Source: Gammaproteobacteria bacterium
GTDB lineage: Bacteria > Pseudomonadota > Gammaproteobacteria > Pseudomonadales > Ketobacteraceae
Reading direction: 5' to 3'
Length of the DNA: 64,000 bases
NCBI GenBank assembly: GCA_013178375.1
Contig: JABLXQ010000002.1
Coordinates: 62,001 to 126,000, forward strand
The translations under genes and the position numbers were made by a program. Under the pieces are notes generated by a model. It did not search any database and was not told the DNA's origin. It saw only the letters and a list, made by a program, of their open reading frames with translations. Positions within the stretch are counted from its first letter, which is position 1, and every line of letters begins with the position of its first letter. Positions 1 through 8,167 of this stretch are shown here, piece by piece.

Positions 1-104
1 GGTATAAAAATTGGCCTGCCGTACAAACGCTTGGCGACCTCCCGGTCCACCGGAATATAGAGGCGCCAAAGCGGATTTTTTATTTCGATTTGTTGGAGTT
101 CCAA

Positions 105-3100
105 ATGTTTCATTGGGGAAGATCAACCGCGCTCGCGGGTCTGTGCGTGTTTTTGGCGGCTTGTGGCGGAGGGGGCGGTGGCGGCGACAAAGAACCCGAA
201 CAAAGGGCTCCGGAACCGCCTACCTATGCGTTGACACAATTGCAAAACACCTACGAAGGTTATCGTCGTCAAAGCTATGGGGGCGTTACTACGGCCGCAG
301 ACCTGACTGCCACTAATATCGGCCCATTTGCGACGCTAGTAGCCGAGTTGACTGGCAACGACAACGCGCTGCAGCGTTCGCCCTCCATGTTAGCCGTGAC
401 AGCGGTGAGCCGGGCGTCCTCTCGGGGGATGCTGGCCGCATCAGTGACGGATGAAGGTCAGGGCTCTGGTAAGTCTGCAAGAATTTCCCGTCTGACTGTC
501 AATGAAACTGCCGACTGTATCTATGGCGGCAGTATGTCCCTGTCCGGTCAGTTGGCGGAGAATGGGACTGGTGGACTTGGGGTTGTTTACCATTCCTGCA
601 ACCAGGATGGCGCAGTCACACTCGACGGTAGTGGCGCCATGTATTTTCACGATCCCGAAGCCACCCATTACACACTGTTTTACAACGGTCTGACGATTCA
701 GGCTGGCGCATTCAGCCAGACCCTGACAGGTAGTGTGGAAATCGAAGAAAGCCTGTTCGACGACGAGATGCAGATCCAGATCCAGCGTGAAACCCACAAT
801 GTGTTACTGCAATCCGGGTCACAACGCTACATGTCTGAGAATCTGGTCCTGAAGCAGGGGCAGTATTACGAACATCAGACTGTTCGGGGAAAACTCTACT
901 TGCCAACACTGGGTTTTGTGGACGTTGACACCCGCGAGAAATGCATAAACAGCCAGAACCAATTCCTGCCGGCGATAGGCGAATTGTCACTGCGTGGCGG
1001 CCCTGGCAACGCTCAGATTCATTATGACTACAGCCACCCGCGGTTGCATCTGGACCTGAACGACGATGATGTTTTCGACCTGGGCGCCAACCTGGCATCC
1101 GACCCGCAGACCGGGGCGGTTAGTATCAGTGCACTGGTTGCCATGAATGACCTGAATTCGCCACCCGATATCGGCACTATCGATTTTGCCGAAAGTAATG
1201 TGAACACCACCAGCGCCATCACCGTATGGGGAACCAATACCTACGATTATGACGGTGATGCGGTGACGCTTTCCTTTGAGTGGCGCCTGAACGGGCAGGC
1301 GCCACTGATTCACAGTGACAGAACACTGCCGCCGGGCGTTGCCCAGAAAGGTGATAGGGTGACTGTCGCGGCTGTGGCGGATGACGGGCAGGAAAAAGCC
1401 CGCTCGCCCGCTATTAGTCTGGTGGTGGGAGATGCCCCCGGTTGGCTGGAGTGGCAGGAGCTGGCGGATAATGTAACGTCGGGTGAAACCGCGCGGATCG
1501 TTGCACGCTATCTGGATGCGGATGCCATCGACCTCAATGTATCGAGCCGCCCTTTCAAGCTGGATTACGGTCCGGCGGGCATGCAGGTGGCAACGGACGG
1601 CACCTTGGTCTGGAAGGCAGACGACCTCTTGTTCGGGGTGCCACAGATCTATAACTTCAGCATCAGCATAGCAGGCAACTCCGCGCCACCGCTGACCGGC
1701 AGCATCCAGGTGCAGGATCCGTCCGCAATGCTGCCACTAGCCCGTTCCGGTCACGACTCGCCGGAGTTCAACCGCTCGCTGTGGGTGGGCGATTATGACG
1801 CCGAGCCTGGCAATGAAATTCTGCTGGCGGATGAATCTGGCCGAGTGATGTTGCTGCAGGAGATTGCCGGTGATTACCGGCAGAAATGGCTTTATCCCTT
1901 CACCTTTGGTGATGCTTTTGAAATCCGGGCCGTGCTGCCGGTGGATCAGGACGGCAATGGCCGCGACGAGCCACTAGTGCTGGCGTCCGGAGGGCTGTAC
2001 CTGATCAGTGATCTCAATCGGCTTGCCGAAGAAAAATATCGCAGCGGGGAAAGGGAATATCTGTTGGCGGCTGCTGCGGCCAATCTCGACAATGATCCTG
2101 GTATCGAAGTGGCTGTGCTGGTCAGCTACCTCGGCAACAGTTACGACAGTGTCAGTGAAATGCGCGTCATCGATCTCGACACGGGTATGGTGTTGTGGAC
2201 CACGCCGGTGACCTGGGGCAACCGTGCCTTGGAGATTGGCAATGTCGACGGCGACGCCAATCCTGAAATCGTATTGAGCGACGGCTCGGTTTACGATGCG
2301 CTGACTCATGTCGAAGAGTGGAACAACAGCTCGCCGTTTGGCGACTATTTGGCATTGGCTGATGTGAATGCTGACGGTGTACTGGAAATTATCGGCGCCC
2401 GGCACGAATCCCATGCGGCGCTGTACGATGCCAGAACGAAATCAGCGCTTTGGGTGCTGGAAGGCGTACACGTTTGCTCGTTAGGTGCCGGTAATGTCGA
2501 TGCCGATTCTCAGGACGAATTATTGGTGGGCGACTGTCAATGGGGCAGCATTTCTGTAGTGGATGGTCGTTCAGGACATCCGGTAACGCAGTGGTCCACT
2601 TCGACCATCAATCATGGCTCAGTCAGCCTGACCTCCGGTGATGCCGACAATGACGGCGATGTCGAAGTGCTCTGGGGCTCGGGAGTCACATCCAGCGGCG
2701 CGGAAATCATCGTGGTGGCAAATCCGGGGAACAGTTCGCTCTGGTATAACGCCAATCCGGCGCAGTTGGATTATTTTGTGGCAGCTGGATGGGGTGCAAT
2801 TTCCCCTGAAAATCATGCTGCGGTCTTTGTTAGCGCCTGGAGCAACGGCGATCACGGCGGTCAGCGCATCATTGTTTTGGATGCTTTAGGCAATCTGGAC
2901 ATCGGCGACCAGATCAGTACCAATGCAGGCAAGACGCGCTATGCCCATCTGACTGACTATGACAAGGATGGTTTGAGTGAACTGTTTATGGGGTCAGCTG
3001 CGGATTACAACGGCTATTTCCAGGTTCGCCAGGTGCTGGACGACGTGGTCGAATGGTCAACGTCGGCTAGTGCTTCTTCCACTGTGGGCATCGTAACTGC

Positions 3101-3761
3101 CGCCCGGCTGAACGATGATGAATATGAAGACGCGCTTTATTTGGATGGCAACCGGGTGATTGCCACAGATATCGCCAACCAGGCGCTGCTTTGGACCAGC
3201 CCCTTGCTGGGCCGAATCGAGGACGTGACAGCCGCCAGCCTGGGTGGCCCGGACCACGACATTGTCATTGCGGAGGGTGGCCAGCTGTCGATCTGGAGCA
3301 AGAACGGTTCGGGTTACGCCAGGCAGCGTTCCGTGATGCGTCAGTGCACCCGGGTATTAGCCGTGAATGTCACCGCCGATGCGCGGCAGGAGATCGTTTG
3401 CGCCAATTTCGATTTTAGCTATGGATTGAACGGATATACATCCTACATTGCGGTGTACGACGCATCGCTGCTGCAACTGGCCGCGTTCCAGGTGCCCGGT
3501 TGGATAGTCGATCTGGCGCCCGCCCCGGGTTCCAGCCCGGGTCAGATTCTGGTTGCATTCCACCATATCGATCAGGAAGGGCTGGGTCGGCTCAATGGTT
3601 CGGCAATTGCCTTGGTGTCGCTGACGCAACAAGCCGTGGTCTGGACCAGTCCGGAGTTCCCGGGGGCGATGCAGTCCCACAGCTTGCATCCGTTTACCGA
3701 CGAAGCCGGCAAATCGCGGCTGACCTTCGCCACGCAGTTCGCCATGTTTATGACTCGTTAA
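105..3761 (+). CDS. Giant surface lipoprotein with FG-GAP/VCBS-like beta-propeller repeats
   Basis: This gene encodes a predicted lipoprotein of about 1218 residues. The ATG at 105 is preferred over an upstream TTG because TTGGAG lies 7 nt ahead of it. The N-terminus is a lipoprotein signal with lipobox LAAC (Cys20), followed by seven glycines. Residues from about 380 to 460 look like an Ig/cadherin-like fold (YDYDGDAVTLSFEWRLNG). From about residue 560 onward there are many Asp-rich blocks such as DQDGNGRDE, DGDANPEI, DVNADGVLEI, DADNDGDVEV and DYDKDGLSEL, each followed by a short hydrophobic strand. This spacing is typical of integrin-alpha-type FG-GAP/VCBS propellers, whose acidic loops bind calcium. 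It is probably an outer-membrane-anchored adhesion or polymer-binding protein; the ligand is unknown. No clear enzymatic motif is visible. Confidence 0.8.
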   Translation: MFHWGRSTALAGLCVFLAACGGGGGGGDKEPEQRAPEPPTYALTQLQNTYEGYRRQSYGGVTTAADLTATNIGPFATLVAELTGNDNALQRSPSMLAVTAVSRASSRGMLAASVTDEGQGSGKSARISRLTVNETADCIYGGSMSLSGQLAENGTGGLGVVYHSCNQDGAVTLDGSGAMYFHDPEATHYTLFYNGLTIQAGAFSQTLTGSVEIEESLFDDEMQIQIQRETHNVLLQSGSQRYMSENLVLKQGQYYEHQTVRGKLYLPTLGFVDVDTREKCINSQNQFLPAIGELSLRGGPGNAQIHYDYSHPRLHLDLNDDDVFDLGANLASDPQTGAVSISALVAMNDLNSPPDIGTIDFAESNVNTTSAITVWGTNTYDYDGDAVTLSFEWRLNGQAPLIHSDRTLPPGVAQKGDRVTVAAVADDGQEKARSPAISLVVGDAPGWLEWQELADNVTSGETARIVARYLDADAIDLNVSSRPFKLDYGPAGMQVATDGTLVWKADDLLFGVPQIYNFSISIAGNSAPPLTGSIQVQDPSAMLPLARSGHDSPEFNRSLWVGDYDAEPGNEILLADESGRVMLLQEIAGDYRQKWLYPFTFGDAFEIRAVLPVDQDGNGRDEPLVLASGGLYLISDLNRLAEEKYRSGEREYLLAAAAANLDNDPGIEVAVLVSYLGNSYDSVSEMRVIDLDTGMVLWTTPVTWGNRALEIGNVDGDANPEIVLSDGSVYDALTHVEEWNNSSPFGDYLALADVNADGVLEIIGARHESHAALYDARTKSALWVLEGVHVCSLGAGNVDADSQDELLVGDCQWGSISVVDGRSGHPVTQWSTSTINHGSVSLTSGDADNDGDVEVLWGSGVTSSGAEIIVVANPGNSSLWYNANPAQLDYFVAAGWGAISPENHAAVFVSAWSNGDHGGQRIIVLDALGNLDIGDQISTNAGKTRYAHLTDYDKDGLSELFMGSAADYNGYFQVRQVLDDVVEWSTSASASSTVGIVTAARLNDDEYEDALYLDGNRVIATDIANQALLWTSPLLGRIEDVTAASLGGPDHDIVIAEGGQLSIWSKNGSGYARQRSVMRQCTRVLAVNVTADARQEIVCANFDFSYGLNGYTSYIAVYDASLLQLAAFQVPGWIVDLAPAPGSSPGQILVAFHHIDQEGLGRLNGSAIALVSLTQQAVVWTSPEFPGAMQSHSLHPFTDEAGKSRLTFATQFAMFMTR

Positions 3762-3803
3762 GATAAAATATTTCCAACAACCATGAAAAATCAGAGGTAA
3801 TTT

Positions 3804-4250
3804 ATGTTTAAGAAGTTTGTTATTGGGGCAGCATTGATTTCGTCTTCATTTTTGACAGGATGTGCTTCGGTACCGATGGCGTCTCAGGAAGCTGATGCGG
3901 AGCTGAAAAAATTTGCGCCACCGTTATCAGATAAAGCAGGGCTTTATATTTATCGTAATACGGCTGTGGGCCAAGCACTCAAGAAAACCGTGTCTCTTGA
4001 CGGAGCCGTTGTCGGCGAAACTGCGAATAAAGTCTATTTCTACAAAGAAATCACGCCAGGGGAACATGTTCTCGCAACGGAATCCGAGTTCAGTGACAAC
4101 TCTGTTACCTTCCAGGCTGATGCAGGCAAAAATTACTTTGCTGAGCAATATATAAAAATGGGTGTTTTCGTGGGTGGAGCCGGCGTGAAGATGGTTGATG
4201 AAACTACTGGCAAACAAGCAGTGAGTGAATGCGGTTTGGCGCAGCAATAA
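3804..4250 (+). CDS. Small lipoprotein, DUF2846-like
   Basis: This is a 148-residue lipoprotein with a Lys-rich N-terminus, a hydrophobic core and lipobox LTGC (Cys20). The mature part contains the pattern GLYIYRN, then a basic KKTVSLDGAVVGE segment and a Y-F-Y-KEITPGEH stretch. This resembles the DUF2846 beta-sandwich family of short lipoproteins of unknown role. AGAGGT lies 9 nt upstream of the ATG. Base and codon use is clearly more AT-rich than in neighbouring genes (many AAA, AAT and TTT codons), which hints at recent acquisition. It ends before an 11-bp inverted repeat and a strong bidirectional terminator. Confidence 0.75.
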   Translation: MFKKFVIGAALISSSFLTGCASVPMASQEADAELKKFAPPLSDKAGLYIYRNTAVGQALKKTVSLDGAVVGETANKVYFYKEITPGEHVLATESEFSDNSVTFQADAGKNYFAEQYIKMGVFVGGAGVKMVDETTGKQAVSECGLAQQ

Positions 4251-4261
4251 TGCCTGACAGT

Positions 4262-4298
4262 CGTTCAAGGGGACATGCCTAGCGTACCCCCTTGAACG
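4262..4298. repeat. Perfect 11-bp inverted repeat downstream of the DUF2846 gene
   Basis: CGTTCAAGGGG at 4262-4272 is matched exactly by CCCCTTGAACG at 4288-4298, with a 15-nt spacer. There is no T-run after it, so it is not an obvious intrinsic terminator. It could stabilise the mRNA 3' end. Confidence 0.6.
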
Positions 4299-4330
4299 CC
4301 AGCGTTAACGGTAAAATAGATTGTTCAATA

Positions 4331-4367
4331 AAAAATGGGGGCTTTCCATTTGGAATAGCCCCTTTTT
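4331..4367. terminator. Bidirectional rho-independent terminator
   Basis: GGGGCTTTCC at 4337-4347 pairs with GGAATAGCCCC up to 4362, with a short ATTT loop. An A-run precedes the stem and a run of five T follows it. It lies between two convergent genes (lipoprotein and TetR regulator) and can serve both. Confidence 0.85.
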
Positions 4368-4476
4368 CATGTCTGTCATTGCTGGTTGTCCAGCTCAAGA
4401 CCGTATTTCTGTGGCAGGCGCGACGGATCCGTGCCGATGCCCCGCAGGACCCGCAATATAGATAAAACCGGGGCAA

Positions 4477-5025
4477 TCACGCCGTCTGCACGCCCGCGCG
4501 CAGCAACCATTGCACGATGGCCTCGCGTTGCGGCTGTGGAGTAGCGTGGGACAGCAGCCCTTCCACCACGAATCCAGTCACCGTGGCCAGCAATCCAGCC
4601 TGTTCGGCGGTGACGCCCTGGGCCTGCAGCCGGGCAATCATCAGCTGATCCAGCATCATGTGGAAGTTCGCGTGCCATTCCCGCACCGTCGCTGCGTGTT
4701 CAACCCGTGCATGCACCGTGGTGACCAGCGCGCTGAACTGCTCGAACTGGCCCAGCAGCCATAACAGCTGTGTGTCCAGCGGTTGATCGGCCATCTGCGC
4801 ATACTCCGACAGCCCTTTGCCCACCAGGCGGTTGAGCGTGGCCACCAGCATCTCGTCCTTGTTCTTGTAGTACCAGTACAGCGTGTTGGGGGCGACTCCC
4901 GCCTGCTCGGCCACCTGTGCCATGGAGGTGGCATCGTAGCCCCGCTCAACGAACAGCCGGGTGGCGGCCGCCTCGATTTCCTCCTGCTTCACCTGTCGTT
5001 CAATGTCGCGCTTGTTTTTTGCCAT
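4477..5025 (-). CDS. TetR/AcrR-family transcriptional regulator
   Basis: This is a 182-residue TetR-type repressor. The N-terminal helix-turn-helix is clear: IEAAATRLFVERGYDATSMA, then VAEQAGVAPNTLYWYYKNKDEM, at about residues 13-55. The C-terminal part is the variable ligand-binding domain. The open frame continues 31 codons further upstream, but MAKNKRDIE at 5025 is the usual TetR start and keeps the two operators outside the coding region. It is divergent from an alpha/beta hydrolase gene. Two similar 21-bp palindromes lie between them, so it very likely represses itself and the hydrolase. The ligand is unknown; a hydrophobic ester or fatty substrate fits the context. Confidence 0.88.
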   Translation of the reverse strand: MAKNKRDIERQVKQEEIEAAATRLFVERGYDATSMAQVAEQAGVAPNTLYWYYKNKDEMLVATLNRLVGKGLSEYAQMADQPLDTQLLWLLGQFEQFSALVTTVHARVEHAATVREWHANFHMMLDQLMIARLQAQGVTAEQAGLLATVTGFVVEGLLSHATPQPQREAIVQWLLRAGVQTA

Positions 5026-5070
5026 GGGAATACCGGTTTCAGTCGTGGGATTAAAATCAGGTGAAAGCAC

Positions 5071-5091
5071 ATCTTGAACAGTATACAAGAA
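5071..5091. promoter_or_regulatory. Putative TetR operator 1 (imperfect palindrome)
   Basis: ATCTTGAAC, a 3-nt centre, then ATACAAGAA. The outer TCTTG/CAAGA arms are exact. It matches the perfect palindrome at 5105-5125 in most arm positions, and the two centres are 34 bp apart, about three helical turns. Confidence 0.6.
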
Positions 5092-5104
5092 ACGCGGTAA
5101 GCTT

Positions 5105-5125
5105 ATCTTGAATTGCATTCAAGAT
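5105..5125. promoter_or_regulatory. Putative TetR operator 2 (perfect palindrome)
   Basis: ATCTTGAAT-TGC-ATTCAAGAT has perfect 9-bp arms around a 3-nt centre. It lies 28 bp upstream of the first ATG of the hydrolase gene and 80 bp from the regulator start, where bound repressor would block both transcripts. Confidence 0.7.
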
Positions 5126-5152
5126 CATTTCCCCACTGTGAAAACCGCCACC

Positions 5153-6115
5153 ATGAGGCCGACTGATATGAAGCCCACTGCCCTGCCAACGCCAGCCAAC
5201 ACCCCCGATACACAGATTTGCCGGATGCGGAAATCCACCTTCCGCTCGGAAGGAGTCGCCTGCGCAGCGACGTTGCACCTGCCGGCGGGGGTTGACGCCA
5301 AACCGGTGCCGGCGATCCTGATGCTGCACGGCTGGGGTGGCGTGGGCGGCGCGTTACTGATGCCGTTCATCGAAGGCTTTGTGGCAGCAGGCTTTGCAGT
5401 GATGACCTTTGACTACCCCGGCTGGGGCGACAGCGACGGCTGGCCGCGCCATGTCATCAATCCGTGGGCACGGGTGCGTACTGCTGAAAGCGCGCTGACC
5501 CATCTGAAAAGCCAGCCCGAGGTGGATCAGCGTAAGGTGGTGCTGTGGGGCACGTCCTTCGGTGGCGGCCATGCGGTTGAGCTGGCGGCGGAGCACCCGG
5601 AGCTGCTGGGCGTGATTGCCCATGTGCCCATGCTGGACGGCAGGGACGCGGTGAAAGCTGTGCCGTTGCCGCGCCTGCTGCGGTTCGGGCTGCACGCTGC
5701 TGCCGACCTGCTCAGTCCTGGCCGCCCCCATTACATTCCTGTGATTGCGCCGCCGGGGGAGTTCGGCACGATGGATCGCGACGGTGCCAATGACGCCCTG
5801 ATGCGGGGCATGGAGCAGATGGGAATAAGCTATGACAACCGGATTGCGGCCCGCTCGGTGCTGACAATGGGCCTGTACCGGCCTTTCCGGCAGCTCAAGC
5901 GCATCCGGGTGCCAACCCTGCTGGTGGGGGCAACCCGCGATACCGTCGCGCCGTTCATTGAGGCAAGGCTGCGCAAACTGGCGGGACCTCTGCTGCAGAT
6001 CCGGACCCTGGACGCCAACCACTTCGAGCCCTATTTCGAACCGCAGCTGGCGGGAAATCTCGCCTGGCAGCTGGATTTCCTGGGGTCGCTGCGACAGGCC
6101 CGGGCCAACCCTTGA
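5153..6115 (+). CDS. Alpha/beta hydrolase (DLH/peptidase S9-like)
   Basis: This is a predicted cytoplasmic serine hydrolase of about 320 residues. ILMLHGWGGVGG is the oxyanion-hole segment, and WGTSFGGGHA is the nucleophile elbow (G-x-S-x-G). TLLVGATRDTVAP is the usual acid segment and LDANHFEPYF carries the catalytic His. The Met at 5153 or the one at 5168 is the likely start; a TTG further upstream would place the start inside the operator. The divergent TetR gene and the paired operators imply ligand-induced expression. The fold is certain, but the substrate (ester, lactone or thioester) is not. Confidence 0.82.
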   Translation: MRPTDMKPTALPTPANTPDTQICRMRKSTFRSEGVACAATLHLPAGVDAKPVPAILMLHGWGGVGGALLMPFIEGFVAAGFAVMTFDYPGWGDSDGWPRHVINPWARVRTAESALTHLKSQPEVDQRKVVLWGTSFGGGHAVELAAEHPELLGVIAHVPMLDGRDAVKAVPLPRLLRFGLHAAADLLSPGRPHYIPVIAPPGEFGTMDRDGANDALMRGMEQMGISYDNRIAARSVLTMGLYRPFRQLKRIRVPTLLVGATRDTVAPFIEARLRKLAGPLLQIRTLDANHFEPYFEPQLAGNLAWQLDFLGSLRQARANP

Positions 6116-6242
6116 CCCGCGTCAAGCTTTGGCCGAATTCCAATGCATCCGGCCGAAACTATCAATTATTCAGGAGGAAACATCCTGTCCACCGTCCAGA
6201 ATGGCCTACTACTATTGAGCTACTGCAGGCCCTGAACGTTAT

Positions 6243-6271
6243 TTGGTCTGTCTGCCCTGATTCCATATCAA
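6243..6271 (+). promoter_or_regulatory. Possible promoter of the flavin monooxygenase gene
   Basis: TTGGTC at 6243-6248 and TATCAA at 6266-6271 are separated by 17 nt and end 20 nt before the start codon. The match to sigma-70 consensus is only moderate. Confidence 0.3.
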
Positions 6272-6290
6272 AGTCTACAGAGGTGTACCC

Positions 6291-7829
6291 ATGACTGCCC
6301 AAGCCAAAATTCAGACCGATTCCCGCCATGTGGACACCGTCATCCTGGGTGCCGGTTTCGGTGGCCTGTGCATGGCCATCAAGCTGCGCGAGCAAGGCAA
6401 CGACAATTTCGTGATTCTGGAAAAAGGCAGTGACGTGGGTGGTACCTGGCGCGACAACAGTTATCCGGGCTGTGCCTGCGACGTGCAATCGCACATGTAT
6501 TCGTTCTCGTTCGAAGGCAAGGCCGACTGGACCAAGCGTTACGCTCCCTGGAACGAAATCCAGGACTACATCCTGAAAACCACCGAAAAATATGGCATCC
6601 GCCCTTTCTGCCGCTTCAACCAGGAAGTGAACTCCGCCAAATTTGATGAGCTGACTGGCCTCTGGACAGTCGGCACCAAAAACGGCGACACCTGGACCTG
6701 CCGCCATTTCGTATTGGCCTCCGGTCCGCTGCACGTGCCGCAGATTCCCAACATAAAGGGCCTGGATAAATTCAAGGGCAAGCTGTTCCACTCGGCGCAG
6801 TGGGATCACAATTACGATCTGAATGGCAAGACAGTGGTGTCCATCGGCACGGGCGGCAGCGCCATCCAGTACTGCCCGGAAATTGCGCCAAAAGTGAAAC
6901 AGCTTTATGTGTTCCAGCGCACGCCGGCGTGGGTGATTCCTCGCGACGAACGCAAGTATCCGGAAATTACCAAGCAGGCGTTTGCGAAAGTGCCGGGGCT
7001 GCGCCAGCTGTACCGCGCGCGTCTGTACTGGAGCAACGAATCCCGCGTCTGGCCGCTGTTCAATCCGTCCATAGCGAAAGTCGTGCAGAAACTGGCGGAA
7101 GGATTTATCCGTTTCCAGGTGAAAGATCCGGCGCTCGCGAAAAAACTCACGCCCGAATACACCATCGGCTGCAAGCGCATCCTGATTTCCAATAAATATT
7201 TCCCGATGTTCAACCGGCCCAATGTGGAACTGGTGACTGACGGTATCAAGGAAATCCGCGAGAACAGCATTGTCACGGCGGATGGCAAAGAGCGGCCGGT
7301 GGACTGCATCATTCTGGGCACCGGCTTTATCGTGGACCCGCGCATTTACATGAAGGATTTCGAACTCACCGGCTTGGGCGGACGCGATCTGCGCGAGGAC
7401 TGGAAAGATCACGCGGAATGCTACTACGGCACCACCGCCAACGGTTACCCGAACCTGTGGCAGCTGGTGGGACCGAACGCAGGTCTGGGCCACAACTCGA
7501 TTATTTTCATGATCGAGGCGCAGGTGCACTACATTCTGGAATGCATGAAGCTGATGCAGGAGCGCGGCGCCGATTTCATGGATGTGAAGGCCGATGTGCA
7601 GCGCCGGTTCAACGATGAACTGCAGAAAAATTTCAAGGGCTCGGTGTGGAGCGAAGGCGGTTGCGCCAGCTGGTACAACCAGGCCGACGGCCGCAACATC
7701 GCGCTGTGGCCAAAATCCACCTGGCGTTTCTGGCTGGAAACCCTGCGGGTGAAAGCGTCGGACTATAGCTTCGGTTTCGTCGAAGCACAGGTGGCGAAGA
7801 AAACCCGCAAGAGCAAGGCCACGGCCTGA
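6291..7829 (+). CDS. Flavin-containing monooxygenase, Baeyer-Villiger type
   Basis: This is a 512-residue FAD/NADPH enzyme. The first Rossmann motif GAGFGG is at residues 20-25 and the FAD-binding VGGTWRDNSYPGCACD segment at about 49-64. The Baeyer-Villiger fingerprint F-x-G-x(3)-H-x(3)-W-D is at 161-172. The NADPH Rossmann motif GTGGSA is at 186-191. The fingerprint distinguishes type I Baeyer-Villiger monooxygenases from plain FMOs; such enzymes insert oxygen next to a ketone to give an ester or lactone. AGAGGTG lies 7 nt before the ATG. Upstream is an alpha/beta hydrolase and downstream are two esterase-like lipoproteins, which suits a ketone-to-ester-to-acid route (inference). Confidence 0.9.
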   Translation: MTAQAKIQTDSRHVDTVILGAGFGGLCMAIKLREQGNDNFVILEKGSDVGGTWRDNSYPGCACDVQSHMYSFSFEGKADWTKRYAPWNEIQDYILKTTEKYGIRPFCRFNQEVNSAKFDELTGLWTVGTKNGDTWTCRHFVLASGPLHVPQIPNIKGLDKFKGKLFHSAQWDHNYDLNGKTVVSIGTGGSAIQYCPEIAPKVKQLYVFQRTPAWVIPRDERKYPEITKQAFAKVPGLRQLYRARLYWSNESRVWPLFNPSIAKVVQKLAEGFIRFQVKDPALAKKLTPEYTIGCKRILISNKYFPMFNRPNVELVTDGIKEIRENSIVTADGKERPVDCIILGTGFIVDPRIYMKDFELTGLGGRDLREDWKDHAECYYGTTANGYPNLWQLVGPNAGLGHNSIIFMIEAQVHYILECMKLMQERGADFMDVKADVQRRFNDELQKNFKGSVWSEGGCASWYNQADGRNIALWPKSTWRFWLETLRVKASDYSFGFVEAQVAKKTRKSKATA

Positions 7830-7904
7830 CCAGAACCACCACGGCGCTGCCGGTTGCGACGGCGCGCGTGCTGGCATTAAGGTGTGCGGACTTGAATAAA
7901 TCGG

Positions 7905-7941
7905 GGGCGGACCGCTATCGGTGCCGCCCTTCTTCGTTTTT
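7905..7941 (+). terminator. Rho-independent terminator after the monooxygenase
   Basis: GGGCGG at 7905-7910 pairs with CCGCCC ending at 7929, with an inner CCG/CGG pairing, and is followed by TTCTTCGTTTTT. It lies 75 nt after the stop codon. Confidence 0.65.
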
Positions 7942-8167
7942 ACGTGCCAGTTGCCTGATTTTCCGGTCATTAAGCGAGCTATAAAAATCCTGACTCTTCT
8001 ATCAGTCGCAGTGGCCGCCCCTGCGATCGCCCGTCACCGCGCATCCGTTTACAATAATCAAACTTTTGCGGAAAGATTGTCGATATAACATAGGTGGAAC
8101 TTGCGGACTGTCCGCGTGTGTCACTGACAACAACAAAATCACAACAAGAAGCAGATTGGGGAATGCC
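7942..8167. other. Intergenic region upstream of the tandem lipoprotein hydrolases
   Basis: No gene is supported here. The stretch 8048-8092 is AT-rich, with TATAAC at 8084-8089 as a possible -10 element but no good -35 at the right distance. An in-frame extension of the downstream reading frame reaches into this region; the lipoprotein signal beginning at 8168 argues against using it. Confidence 0.4.

Noticed and set aside
165-190. Gly-codon tract at the start of the giant lipoprotein as a phase-variable repeat
   Set aside because: The longest uninterrupted G-run is only five to six bases, too short for frequent slippage; the glycines are encoded by mixed codons.
6170-6218. AGGAGG followed by a five-codon frame MAYYY
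   Set aside because: The purine run is about 26 nt from the ATG, too far to be its ribosome-binding site, and such a short frame cannot be supported without more evidence.
6162-7970. Open frame of 602 codons on the minus strand
   Set aside because: It is antisense to the flavin monooxygenase, whose FAD, NADPH and Baeyer-Villiger motifs are all intact.
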